Shown here in pieces: positions 24,396 through 35,841 of a stretch of 64,000 bases of DNA (position 1 is its first letter; each line of letters begins with the position of its first letter). The notes under the pieces were generated by a model that worked only from the letters and a program-made list of their open reading frames with translations, searched no databases and was not told the DNA's origin. The translations under genes were made by a program, and so were the position numbers. The DNA is taken from contig NC_058518.1 in NCBI RefSeq assembly GCF_904849725.1, positions 416,647,081-416,711,080 on the forward strand, given 5' to 3'. The DNA comes from Hordeum vulgare subsp. vulgare. Lineage: Eukaryota; Streptophyta; Magnoliopsida; Poales; Poaceae.

Positions 24396-25231
24396 GAACT
24401 GTAAACGACTTTTGCGAGTCGACGATATATGAAGTCTGCTAGAGATGCTGTAATGCAACGATTTTGACATCTTCTTTTGTGTTGTTCTGCCGTATGGTCC
24501 GGTTTCTCCAACCCTCTAAACAAGTGGTGATGGATTGCAAGCTTGTCTTTGCGTGGGATGATGCTCCAGCCGAGGATTCTTCAACAACTTACAAATCTCG
24601 TCTAAAGGGCCGAGTGCTCATGGAGGTATTTAAGGCTTGATATGACAAAGACGTTTGCAGGTGTGTCTTTTCTTTACCAGTGGTTCGATGCAATTTCCAA
24701 TCTCTCATGGGTAGCATACAATCAAAGTAAAAAAAGAATGCTAGTATATAATGTATGTTTATTTAGTACTAATCGTTTTGTTTCAAAAAAATTATTTCAC
24801 TCACAATTTCTTGACGAATATTGTAAATATCAGCTGTAAGATGCCCTAAGGTGTCTCTTTCAAAAAGGATGGATTCCAAGAGCATTTTCTCCTGGGTGGA
24901 CTGTAACCAAAAAAAAATAGAAAATGTTTTTAAGAAAGTCTGAGTTGTTTTTGTAGATGTTTGTATTAGTGTCGCAAGTATATTTGACAGTTTTCATGGT
25001 AAATAGAGCGTCAGTGCTTCGTCGGGGAAACAAATAAATTTGGATTAACATTTTGGTGTTTCATTTTATTTTTGCACATGCCAAAACGCTTAACTTTTTT
25101 TCTCAAAATTGGTAGATAGTATTTGAATGTGACTATGAACACATAAAAATTTAGTTAGGATTTTTTAACATTTTAAAAATATTTTTCATGGTAGGATCAT
25201 GTGCACCGAGGAGCCAAATTAAACTAAATTT
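24396..25231. other. Unassigned AT-rich sequence
   Basis: No gene, terminus or repeat I can support. The open frames are short and unsupported. A 70-codon frame just upstream (24030-24242, starting MSDQESADQQW) likewise has no recognisable domain. Confidence 0.4.
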
Positions 25232-25735
25232 TTGTTAAAAAAAACCACCTACATAACCGAATTGTAAGAAAAATACCCCTTTTAAATGTAATTGACATAA
25301 AAGACCCCTGTGTCGTGATGGCAGGCGCGTGAGTCGACACGTGGCATCTGCTGCCACGTCCAGAGACGCCTGTTCACTTGGGGCGCGGCGGCAACACTGT
25401 TCACCCAATAAGAATAGTATTTTGACTTTTTTTTCAAAAAATAGCAAAAAAGACACAAAAATATGAAATTTTGCAATCAGCTAGAACACTCAATCATCTT
25501 TGCTGCCAGAAACTTTCCGTCTTTTTGATTTTTTTTTATTTAAATAAAATATTATTCATCCCTAGTGAGCCGTTCCCTGCCGTGAGCAGTGATGCTGCCT
25601 CTGGCCGAGACGACAGGTGCCACGTGTTGGTTGGCTAACCTGTCGTCACGATCCGGAGGTCTTTTCTGCTAATTTCAACTGAAAGGGATATTTTTTAGCA
25701 ATTTCGTTGAGCAAGTGGTCCTTTTGAAAAAAATC
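25232..25735. mobile_element. Non-autonomous element with long terminal inverted repeats (MULE-like)
   Basis: About 90 bp at the left end (with ACATAAAAGACCCCTGTGTC at 25287-25306) pairs imperfectly with the right end, whose reverse complement includes GCAGAAAAGACCTCCGGATC. Long, AT-rich TIRs with a GC-rich centre and no ORF fit a deleted Mutator-like transposon. I could not define exact ends or a 9-bp target duplication. Confidence 0.5.
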
Positions 25736-25762
25736 AATTAATTTCTCGAATACTAAGTTTTA

Positions 25763-26472
25763 CACCATCCGTTTTTAAATATAAGTCTTTTAAAGATTGA
25801 ACTAGAAAACTACATACATAGTAAAATGAATGAATTTACACTGTAAAGTGTGTGTATATACATCCATACGTAGTCTTTTAGTCAAAGGAAACGTTTCTGG
25901 CCGGTGTGCCGGCCGAACCGTTCGACCGGCCGCACACGACCCGCGTGACCCGCCGATTAGGCATGCAACATTTTTTTGTCTAAATTGTTGCAACCAGCGT
26001 CATATTTGGTACAAACGTTTTTTTGCTACATTTGTCCAGTAAAAAAGCTGCATATACGTTTGGTTGCAACTTCAATTCGTCGGATTTTTCGTTACAATCG
26101 GTGTTTTTTTACTTTTCCTACAACCGTGTTAATTTTTGCTACAACAGGCATCATTTTTTGCTGCAACTGTTCACTAAAAAAGTTGCATACACGTTCATGT
26201 AGATATTTGTTACAACCGGCGTTTGATTTTTGCTACCATGCACCATCAGCTTCGTTTTTTTTGCTACCATCACGTAGATATTTTTTTTGCTACAAATTTT
26301 ATTTTTTATTACAACCGTTGAAAAAATTGCTGCATCGGAAAAAAAATATTACATGAAGATCTAACGGTGCGGACGCGCGGTAGTTGGCGGATCGTGTCGG
26401 CCGGCGCGTCGGCTTAGAGCACTGACTTTTAGTAAAAGAACTAAAACGACTTATATTTAGAAACGGAGGGAG
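25763..26472. mobile_element. Stowaway-type MITE, split by another element
   Basis: The right end ...GACTTATATTTAGAAACGGAGGGAG (within 26448-26472) and the left end (CACCATCCGTTTTTAAATAT at 25763-25782) are inverted repeats of the CTCCCTCCGTTTCTAAATATAAGTC type. Both are flanked by TA (25761-25762 and 26473-26474). Removing the insert at 25884-26425 leaves a MITE of roughly 165 bp, a normal size. Confidence 0.8.
25884..26425 (+). mobile_element. Non-autonomous DNA element with repeated TTGCTACA/TTGCAAC motifs, copy 1
   Basis: The GC-rich ends GGCCGGTGTGCCGGCC (left) and GGCCGGCGCGTCGGC (right) bracket an AT-rich core full of 'tttttgctac' and 'gttgcaac' units. It is flanked by CTTTTAGTC (25875-25883) and CTTTTAGTA (26426-26434), an 8/9 match that would fit a Mutator-type 9-bp duplication. 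A related copy in opposite orientation is at 54787-55390. No ORF. Confidence 0.65.
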
Positions 26473-26525
26473 TACACTAAAGTGATTTTAAAAATAGTGC
26501 CGCCAAACTAGGCCCTGGTGTTTCT

Positions 26526-26535
26526 TTTTATATAG
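26526..26535 (+). promoter_or_regulatory. Putative TATA box of the P450 gene
   Basis: TTTTTATATAG lies about 170 bp upstream of the chosen ATG (26703), and no other ATG occurs between them. The promoter begins just after the Stowaway MITE that ends at 26472, so the MITE lies within 60 bp of the TATA box. Confidence 0.5.
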
Positions 26536-26702
26536 CCCACCCACTTTTGCAAAAGAAAATTGTGTTTTAAGATCAAATCGTATTCATTGTGTTTTCTACT
26601 CTGGCTACCTGCTACGAGAGGCAGGAGAGTCAACTCCTCTGCATCTTCTACTCAACGTCGGAGGGTGGCCAAACCCCATTCAGAATCGCCAAGCAGCAAG
26701 CA

Positions 26703-29700
26703 ATGGGCGCCGTCGCTGCTCTCCTCATGGCCGGTCTACTCGCCGCGCTCACGTACGTGCTTCGCGCGCTCCACTCCATCCTGTGGGTGCCGCACCGCCT
26801 GGAGCGCCGCCTGCGCCGGCAGGGCATCCGGGGCCCTCCGCGCAGCCTGCTCTCTGGAAACGCGGCCCAATACCTCGCCATGACCAAAGCCGCCCAGTCC
26901 AAGCCGCTTGCCTCCTTCCACCACGCCATCGTCGGCCGCGCCGCGCCGCAGTACCGCGAGTGGGCGGCGAGGTACGGCCGCCCGTTCGTGTTCTGGTTCG
27001 GGCCCCGGGCGCGGCTTGTGGTCTCCGGCCCGGAAGTCGCCAAGGCCGTGCTGACCGACCCCACGGGGGCATTCGAGAAGGGCTCCACCGGCAGCGGCAA
27101 CAATCCCCAAGCTCGGCAGCTCATCGGCGAGGGGCTGGTGGGGCTCACCGGGGAGAAGTGGGCGCACCACCGCCGTGTCATCTCGCCCGCGTTCAACATG
27201 GAGAGGGTCAAGGTGAGGACTCGTTTCCTGAATTCGTTTGCTAACCGGTAGCAACCTACCGAGTGATTTGAACTCTTAGTAATGATCAAATATTAGAGTG
27301 TAAACAAGGTCCTTAAGTCTTGCTAAAATCATGGTTGCTACGGTACATGCGTAGGGTGTGCTATCTCTTTCTACAATATTTGTTTGAACTTGGTGCTTTT
27401 ACTGAAGAGGACAGTATGCACACTTATTTCAAGCAATTCCTTTCTGAAATGCTACTCTTTCTGCTAACTTTGATTTGAACATCTAGCAATGGGTATATGA
27501 ATGTTTGGAATGAACTTATCTGAATAGCTTAACAAGCATCAATTGGTTGTCTATTGGTTGGTAACATCTGTTACTGAAATTCAACCTTTTTGCATGACTG
27601 GTTATTTCCCTCACAGTTTGTAGCCAGCAGAAGCCATCATGGTGACATACGGTGTCCATGTTTCTTCTTTCAATTAGCATGTTGATGATGATGTGATCGG
27701 TCTTCCTTTTTCCTGGACGCCACAATCATCGAAGTTTGGACCTCCCCTACAGCCGCCCCCGTCTCCCCCGTGCGGCGGCGGCGTCCCGCACTAGGGAGCC
27801 CCCGCCCTCCTCTTACAGCCGCCCCCACCTCCTCTCCCCTCCGCCCCCGTCGCCCGGGGCATCACAGGGCAAAGCCCTTGTAGCGTGGCGGCGGCGGCGT
27901 TTTTCTCCTCGGATCTCGATCTGGTTCGGAGGCGGCGCTCGTTTCCTGCCAGATCGACGGCGGCGACACAGATCGACGGCAACATGGCTGTGGTGCGGCA
28001 GCGGCGTAGGAGGACGACATCAGCAGCGACAGATCTGGCCTTGACTCAGTCGGGCTGATTCGATGTGCTACCGATCTCAATCGCCGTCAGCGGTGCACTG
28101 CTCATGGACTTGATTTGCAACACGAGGATGTCTGGGGCGCCAGCCCTAGGCTTGATGGTGGTGGCCTTCTTCTTCGTCGGAGGTGGTCGGCCAGCTGGCT
28201 GTGCATGGAATGGGGACAGACGGCTGCCGGTGAAATCCGTGATCCGACTTCGGTCGTGGCAGGTGACGACGGCGCCTACGCGTCGTTACCTTCTTGAAGG
28301 CGTCACCTTTGCAGTCTCCGTCTTCCCACTCGCAGTCCAATCAGTGTTGGGCTGCTTTGGCACCGTGGTGGTGCTTCGGCCGTTCAAGCGGCGGCGGTTA
28401 GATCCTTTGATCTAGTCTCCAGCAGAGAAGGCGGCGACCCGTGCACAAGAAGCTGGATGGAGTTTTCCGAACAGATCTGGGTGAAAACCTGCTCTTGGCT
28501 AGATGCCAAAGCCGGCGATGGCGACGCTCTACGACGTCGTTCCCTTCTTGAAGGCGTCGCCAAGGAGAAGTTCTAGACCACTATCTGCTACCTCCGGGGG
28601 AAACCCTAGATCGATAGATCAGAAGATGGCGGCGCGCTTGTGTCGTCTCCCCCTTGGAGGCGTCATTCTTGGAGGTGTACGCGGGTTCGGGGGACCAGTG
28701 GATGTTTTCTTCGGTGGAGCGGTGCTTTATCCTGCACATTGAAGGCGACGAATCTCGATGGCGTGGCGCCATGGTGATTAGGCGTCTGATGTGCGAGGAT
28801 GGACTCGCGCAGGAGGGCGACGTTGTCTGGCGTCGTGGTGGCGTCGACGGCAGCTAGACCGGGCAAGGTGGATGCGTTAGTACAGTTCTAAAGATGGATT
28901 GATGACAGTTGGCGGCGGCGACCTCTGAGTGTGCGCCGGACCGGTGGTTGCCCCATACCCGGCAGGTGGCTTGATTGGGGCATCAGGTCTTAGATGTTAG
29001 GTTTGGCTGCAAGGTCTGTTTGGTATTAGGCCCAGACTATCAGCATCCCTTCATCAACTGTATAGAAGTAGCGACATATGTTGTCTAGACGGTGACTTCA
29101 GTCTTACTGATGTATTACTTTGTAAGGTCTTTGTGAATAATTAATAAAATGGCTGCATGCATTGCTCAGATGCAGAGGCCGGGGGTCTTCCTCATTTTCT
29201 AAAAAAAAATGTTGATGTGATCAACCCTTGTGATATACATAATGTACTTATCAGATATGGTTTACCACTTAACTCATTCTGCATTTTGGTAGGGTTGGAT
29301 ACCAGAAATATCAGCTATCACCTCATCTATGCTGGATAAATGGGAAATCCAAGGAGAAACACGAGCAGAGTTTGAGATCGATGTAAAAAAAGAATTCCAA
29401 ACTTTGAGTGCGGATGTCATTTCTTGTGTGGCATTTGGAAGTAGCTATGAGGAAGGAAAGCGAATTTTTCAATTGCAAGATGAACAGATACAACTTGTCA
29501 TCCTTGCTATGAGAACCTTCTACTTTCCTGGCTTCAGGTAAGATTGACTCAAAAAAGTTGGGTCACCATTTATTCTCTACCAGTAAACATATAATTCCTA
29601 CTGCATATTTCTTCATTTTTACATTAGAAAAGAAAATGTTTGCCTCTCTGTGTTATTAATCATACCCTTCAATCAAATGCTACTCTTGAGGGAAAACGAA

Positions 29701-30606
29701 TATGACCTCTTTCTCTCTTAGGTATGTGCCGACAAAGAAGAACAGAAGAAGGCAAAGCCTAAACAAGGAAATCCGACATTCTCTGCGCAGATTGATTGAG
29801 GCTAATCGAAACAAGTGTGAAGATTCCAAAAATTTGCTTGGCTTGATGCTATCAGCCAGCAAAACTGACAATGAGTGTAAAATGGGAATCGAAGAGATCA
29901 TTGATGAGTGCAAGACATTTTACTTTGCCGGTAAAGAAACAACTGCAAATTTGTTGACTTGGGCAACACTTCTGCTGGCATTGCATCAAGAATGGCAACA
30001 CAAGGCCCGAGATGAAGTCCTTCAAGTGTGTGGCAAGAACGAGCACCCAAACGCGGAAACCCTGAGCAGTCTGAAAATTGTGAGCCTTATTTATTTGAAT
30101 GAATACTACTACAGCTTTTCTTATTCTTGACGATACCACCTTACTGGAACATTGTGAATAACACTCTAGGAATGCTGGCATGATATCAGGTAAATATGGT
30201 GTTAAAGGAGACCCTCAGGCTCTATCCTCCAGCTATGTTTGTCAACAGGACAGTCACTAGGGATGTGAAGCTGGGCAAACTTGACATCCCGGCCGGCGCG
30301 CTGCTCAATCTGCCTATTGTTGACATTCATCATGATGTCGACATATGGGGAGCTAATGCAGAGGAGTTTGATCCGTCAAGGTTTGCAGATGGCAAGAGCT
30401 ATCACCTCGGTGCGTACTTCCCCTTTGGGATTGGCCCTGCCATCTGTGTTGGCCAGAATCTCGCTATGGTTGAGGCAAAGCTGGTGCTTGCAATGGTACT
30501 CCAGCGGTTCGCGTTTGATGTCTCACCATCCTATGTTCATGCACCGATGATGGTGATGACCCTCCAACCGCAGTATGGTGCTCAAGTTCTTGTCCGCAAG
30601 ATTTGA
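26703..30606 (+). CDS. Cytochrome P450, clan 72, CYP709-like
   Basis: Four exons with GT/AG borders: 26703-27212, 29293-29537, 29722-30079 and 30190-30606, joining in frame to 509 codons, a normal P450 length. The N-terminus is a hydrophobic anchor ([20 protein letters not shown]) followed by a basic stretch and RGPPRS, as in ER-bound P450s. Motifs: I-helix AGKETT (321-326), K-helix ETLR (378-381), FDPSRF (431-436) and heme loop [11 protein letters not shown] with Cys457. The Arg two residues before the Cys of the usual signature is Ala455. The exon 1 end NMERVK/GWIPE and the VPTKKNRR segment are typical of clan 72, closest in my judgement to CYP709; wheat CYP709C1 is a subterminal fatty-acid hydroxylase. 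The substrate here is inferred only. Intron 1 holds a retroposon. No disabling change is seen. Confidence 0.85.
27699..29209 (+). mobile_element. Poly(A) retroposon (LINE/SINE type) in P450 intron 1
   Basis: Ends with GATGCAGAGGCCGGGGGTCT (29169-29188), a short pyrimidine run and nine A residues (29201-29209), a 3' end common to many grass LINE copies. It is flanked by ATGTTGATG(ATGATG)TGATC-like sequence near 27679-27698 and ATGTTGATGTGATC at 29210-29223, a probable target duplication that has gained two ATG units on one side. The GC-rich 5' half has no long ORF, so it is a truncated or non-autonomous copy. It accounts for most of the 2.1-kb intron. Confidence 0.7.
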
Positions 30607-30970
30607 GCCTTCCACGGAGCTTTTTATGGAATTGGGAGGTGTGACAACAATGTATATGTGCCATGTCTCTATATTAACTGTACCCATGTGGATTGTGAGC
30701 AACTTGGACGAGGCTCTCAACTTCTTTGAACTTGTCTTGAAGTTGTGTATTGAAAAAGTATATAATTTTCTCTCGGGTTTTCTTGTGTATGTAGGATCAT
30801 TTAGTTCATTGATTTCCACACATTATCCTTCAGGGAGCCCCTCTTAATAGTATGACTTTTGCTATGACTTCCTCTAGGCTTACAACTTGTGCGTTGGGTA
30901 TTGAACCACTTTTTTATTCATGCAATTCAGTTCTACAAAACAACACAACCACCTAAACCACTATAGAATA
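30607..30970 (+). other. 3' flank and probable 3' UTR of the P450 gene
   Basis: Non-coding sequence after the TGA stop at 30604-30606. Without transcript data I cannot place the poly(A) site. It ends at a Stowaway MITE. Confidence 0.4.
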
Positions 30971-31284
30971 CACCCTCCGATTCCTTTACATAAGGGGTAC
31001 TTGTTTTTTTTTATAAAATACCACAATCTAAGGTGCAATTTTTCTCCTTCCTCGTAATTCCGTCTTTAACCCTTTAAAAAAGAAAAAGTATCTCTTCCCC
31101 GATTGCATGTATCTCTCCTTATAAAAAAAAGGAAAATATCTCTTTGTTGATTGCGTGTATCTTTTTCTTTACTTGCCGCTATCGATAAATTAAGCAAGGG
31201 TAAATTCGTCCCAAATTGTTTATAACTATGTGCCTTGGTCATCGTGCCAAAAACAATACACCTTACATAAAGGAATAGAAGGAG
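30971..31284. mobile_element. Stowaway-type MITE (314 bp)
   Basis: Starts CACCCTCCGATTCCTTTACA and ends with a near-perfect inverted match (...ACATAAAGGAATAGAAGGAG). Flanked by TA at 30969-30970 and 31285-31286. No ORF. Confidence 0.85.
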
Positions 31285-31292
31285 TATTACAT

Positions 31293-32153
31293 ATTTTTTT
31301 CGAGAGTACCCCAATGTTATACCATATTTTTATAGAAGGCTGAGAATAATGTACAAGAAGCTAGCGAACAATGCGAACATTACTGCCAGTGAATCGCACA
31401 CCACACCTACACACCGGACAAAGAAACCCTAGCCTACTCTCTCACAAAACGATCTAGTACACCAACTCCAAACCCGCCGTTCTTCCAATCATTGATCTCG
31501 TTCATGATGTTCTTGTGTAGTTCCGGCACTGTCATGCATTGGTTCGTCCGGTTGAACACCCTGGCGTTCCTTTGCTTCCACAACGACCATGCGACAGCGA
31601 TCACAAACATGATGAACGCTCACTTAGACTTCCATGCGAAATTCCATCTCACTATGAACCACCACTCGAGGAACACATCGTTCCTATCAGGCATCGGCAC
31701 GTCGAGGTTTAGATCCACTAAACGCCGGTGCCACACCTCCCTCGAGTAGACACATTGGATATGGACATGCTTCAATGTTGTCTTCCTCTTGCAAGCAAGT
31801 GTAGCAAGGTGAAGGAAGATCCTAGAGCCCATGCCGAGCTCTACGGTCAGATGTCGAGATGCGGTGTTGTACCATAAGCCACACATAAATTTTGCACTTA
31901 AGTGGCATCCAACTTCTCCAAATGCAGACCGCGAATGGTGCGTGCTCCATCCTTGACATAGTCTTTCGTACATTGCGCGCGCTGTGTACCTCCCCGACGG
32001 GTCGCAGGGCCATGAGAGTCTGTCATGTGCCTCCAGGTCACGCTGAACCGAAGCAATCGCATGACATAGTTGCATAAGTTGAATGTGTGTCGTGGACGAC
32101 AACTCCCCCTCGATGTCCAAAATCCACACTCCCTCCTGCAAGGCCTGCTTGAC
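31293..32153 (-). pseudogene. LINE (L1-type) ORF2 3' end with zf-RVT domain
   Basis: The minus-strand frame includes WPCDPSGRYTARAMYERLCQ, then (shifted frame) WMPLKCKIYVWLMVQHRI, then HIQCVYSREVWHRRLVDLNL and FLEWWF, the zf-RVT domain at the end of plant L1 reverse transcriptases. The poly-A end appears as a T run at about 31294-31300. At least one frameshift (near 31900) breaks it. The upstream continuation is at 44863-45165. The two halves join in frame across the solo LTR (…HHTVK/QALQEGVW), showing that the LTR landed in this LINE. Confidence 0.85.
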
Positions 32154-35100
32154 TGTAACGACTAAGATGCGGTCCTTTCCGATTTAGGGAACGAGGCCCC
32201 GAATTGGAAAGAAGCGCATCTAAGCGTTTCGCAAGCACGGTAACATAGCACATACATAATAATAACAGAATGACAATAAGGGGTTCAATTGCCATCTCAT
32301 AAATATATCAGAGTTACATCACGCATCCAAACAAGGTAGTTCCGCTATGGACTACAAAACATGAGAAATGACTATGCTACCCTGCATGCTTGCCCATGAT
32401 CACGACCACGCCTCAGTCTTCTGGATAGTTCACGTACACGCGGTCGTTCTCCTCATCGTACTGCCACGCCAGCTGCGTGCCGTCGGGATCACCTGTCTCG
32501 GGGGTACATGAACCTGTTGGTGTTGCGAAGGAATCTGTGAGCCATGGGGACTCAGCAATCTATGACCTCGGTGCCAGAACTAGTCAAGTTATTAGGTTGG
32601 AAAGGTGGAGTATTTAGGTTGCAGCACCCCAAGCATGATATGGTGGCTAACTTACATAGACATGTATTGAAGGTGGTCTATACTAGCGGTCGATGATTAA
32701 CTGATCACTAAGTGATCCTGAACACCTACTTACGTCAATCATAACCCCACCGTGTTCCCGATCGAAGAGAGGTCTTCGAAGGGGACAGTCACGGTTACGC
32801 ACACAATTGGCAATTATTAGAGTCATGTTTAAGTTATCTATAACCGGATGTTAACAAATATTCCAAGTTGCCACATAACGGCGGGCACGGCTTTCCGAAA
32901 GATTAAACCCTGCAGGGGTGCTCCAACTAGTCCATCACAAACGGTCACGAGCCACAAAGTAATCCTCTATCATGAATCTCGTGATCTCGTCGGATTCCTT
33001 AGAGGAAAACCTCAACTATGGGGAGAACCAAAGCTTCACCAGGATTCCTATACGCAAGATATATCGCTAAGGTAAGACAAGACTAGCAGGACCTCCCGAC
33101 GTGTCGACGACCCTGATAAGAGCCGCGTATCTCAGTCTCAGGACACGCCGGATAAGCGAAGCGTACAGTGGCCAGAGAAATCTCCCGAGTTGCCCGCCCC
33201 GCACGGTGCTCTAGTTTGGACCAACACTCATGAGGAGCACTGGCCCGGGTTGTTGATCAAATTCCTCGGGTAGGCCATTCCCTATGCAGATTATTAAGTG
33301 GTTAGCAAATTAACACCAATTTGGGTCCTGCCGGACAAGTCTTAGCACTACGCGATTTATCGAGGGGGTCCCCATAACAACCCCGAACGTGTTAGGAGCG
33401 ATCATTATGGAATCAAACACCGATAGCCGGTAACTATGGCGGCAATAACGGAACAAAACAACCGGCAAAAGGCTAGGCCTTCCGTTATTTACCAAGTATA
33501 TAGGTGCATTAATTAAATAACAGATTTAACATAATGATATCAACTCATGTTATCACATGAGACAAGGCACCTGCAACTAGCAACGCTAACATTAGAAGCT
33601 TAGCAAAGCCTACTTAGCCATTCAAGATTTGCTATAGGAAGGGATAAGTGTTTGGGTTTCATGGCAATTTAGGAGGCAATTATTTCAGTGGTAGGCAGCG
33701 AGCATATAACGAAGAAAAGTAATATAGCATAACAAGTCTAGATATCGAATCAAGGTCATATCATCTTGCCTGTGATGTCCTCAGCTTGGAACTGCTCTTG
33801 TTCGTCCTGCACGTACTCTCCCGGATCCACGTACTCGTTCTCCGATCCCGGTGCTACCCAACATAAAAATAGCATCCAATGAACAACATCACCTCAAGAT
33901 GCAACAAGCACATGATGCATGAGATGAATATGAGCATGCATCTCTATTCTACTCACTAGCACAAGCATGAGGAGAAAATACAAGTTCCTGGACAGAAATG
34001 CACTCTAAGCTATCTTGATATGCATGAGAATGACATGATCAGATGCGTCACGTGAAAACGATGCAAAATCATATAAAGAATATTACAAACGGAGCTACGA
34101 ATCAACGGGAAACAACGAAACAAGAAATGAAGTGCTACGAGCCAAATACATCACAACACACACCAATGGCCTACTCCTGGTATTTCCAGGTTGCCAAGAC
34201 ATAAAACAAACCAACATGGATGGGGTGGTGCAAAGAATAACACCACACCATCATCTATGCTCTCACAAACATCAAAACACCAAAACTACACAATCTTCTA
34301 TAAACAGCATCATAGCACTTTGAGAGCTACATGCAAAGCACCTACAGCCACCCAAACATGCCAAATAAGATATGTGGCAGAAGCTATCCAAGATTACTAC
34401 AAGCACAAGCAAAAATATAATGCAAAGGAGTTTCACATAGAAAGTTACACAGCTGCTAACTTGGCCAAAAATATCAGTTTTCAGGGACTTGGTGAAAATT
34501 CCAAATTCTCACTAGCTGTGTATGCTTTAAAGCATTTTGACAGCACCCAAAACAATATCTACAGGACTCCAAATGGAATGAAAATTTATAGAGAGCTAGA
34601 CAAACACAAAAGCTACAACTTCCCAGTTGAAAGCTAAGTCTGAAAATGTGCTTATATTTTCTTCTCCTCTTGATTTCAGCCACATGCCTACTTTGATTGG
34701 GCACAACTTGCACATATGAACTACTAAGCATGAAACAAAACCAACATGCCATAGAGGGGGTTACCCTCTAATGCCACAACAAGGAATCAACCTCTTGTGC
34801 ACACCACATCTCATGGAACCAAGCTCCAAACATAGAACAAATCTGAAATATGTCATCTCCAGAAAGTATCCCAAAGGCAAAACTGACTTCACCAATGGAT
34901 TCCTGGGATGATTCTACCCCAAAAATATATATAACACCTATGTAATTGTATAGAACAAAAGGGCACAAACTAGGAAAGAAAATCTACATGGAATCATATG
35001 TAGTGAATAGTGCATCATCACATGTGCTATTCACTAGATCTACACCTACACAAGCTATTGCACACTCTCATAAGGCCAATGGTGACATGAGGGTTTAGAG

Positions 35101-35671
35101 CTCATGCATGTGTGCCATAGCACATCACCATTCCCACACAAATACCACAAGCATCACAACACCTACACATGCTAAATAGAATTCACTACTACAAAGCACT
35201 CACATAAGCACTACTACCCTACACATGTAATCTTGCATATGTGCTCATCAAGGCATATCTTGCCATGACATGTGTGAGACATACACACATGAGCACACAC
35301 ACACTCACATCACACCATGGTGCATGAGATCATCACCATGCCCATGGTCACACACACTCACACAAATATCACTTGCACTACAAGGGAACTACAGCTTAGT
35401 GCCATACACTCACAAGCTGCACACACACACATGAATCTACACATGCATACATGCAATACAACCTACACATGCTTCACTACCAAGAACAACCTACACATGC
35501 TCAAAGCCTACTCCATCAACTTATTCACAATTAGCAAACACTATGCATAACAAGCTGTTTGTGAGGGGAGACAAAATTCACCCATGGTGCAAGGCACACC
35601 ACAGCAACAACTACTGCAAACCAAAGGTCTACAACACAAAAATGAAAAGGGAAAAAAATAAAAGAGGGGGT

Positions 35672-35841
35672 AGGATTCGAACCCTGCACCCCCTGGTACA
35701 CAACACTGCAACACACCACCCTGCTAGATGCCTGAAGCTTGACAGAACAGGGGGTGCCACCAAACTATGCTGGCTCTGCTACTGCGAGGATACTGTGCCG
35801 AAAAACATGAGATAAAAAGGGGAAAGGCTGGGACTCGAACC
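35672..35841 (-). other. Two tRNA-like B-box motifs in the solo LTR
   Basis: The minus strand reads GGGTTCGAATCC at 35672-35683 and GGGTTCGAGTCCC at about 35829-35841, both matching the Pol III B-box consensus GGTTCGANNCC. Each is followed by a loosely similar ACAC-rich flank, as if one segment had been duplicated. I cannot fold either into a complete tRNA, so these are tRNA-like or chance motifs. Confidence 0.4.

Noticed and set aside
26736..27289. Long minus-strand and alternative-frame ORFs over P450 exon 1
   Set aside because: High GC content of the exon keeps other frames open; only the plus-strand frame has P450 motifs and joins the later exons.
34191..34637. 148-codon plus-strand frame inside the solo LTR
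   Set aside because: Ordinary-looking chance frame in LTR sequence of moderate AT content, without motif or conserved counterpart here.
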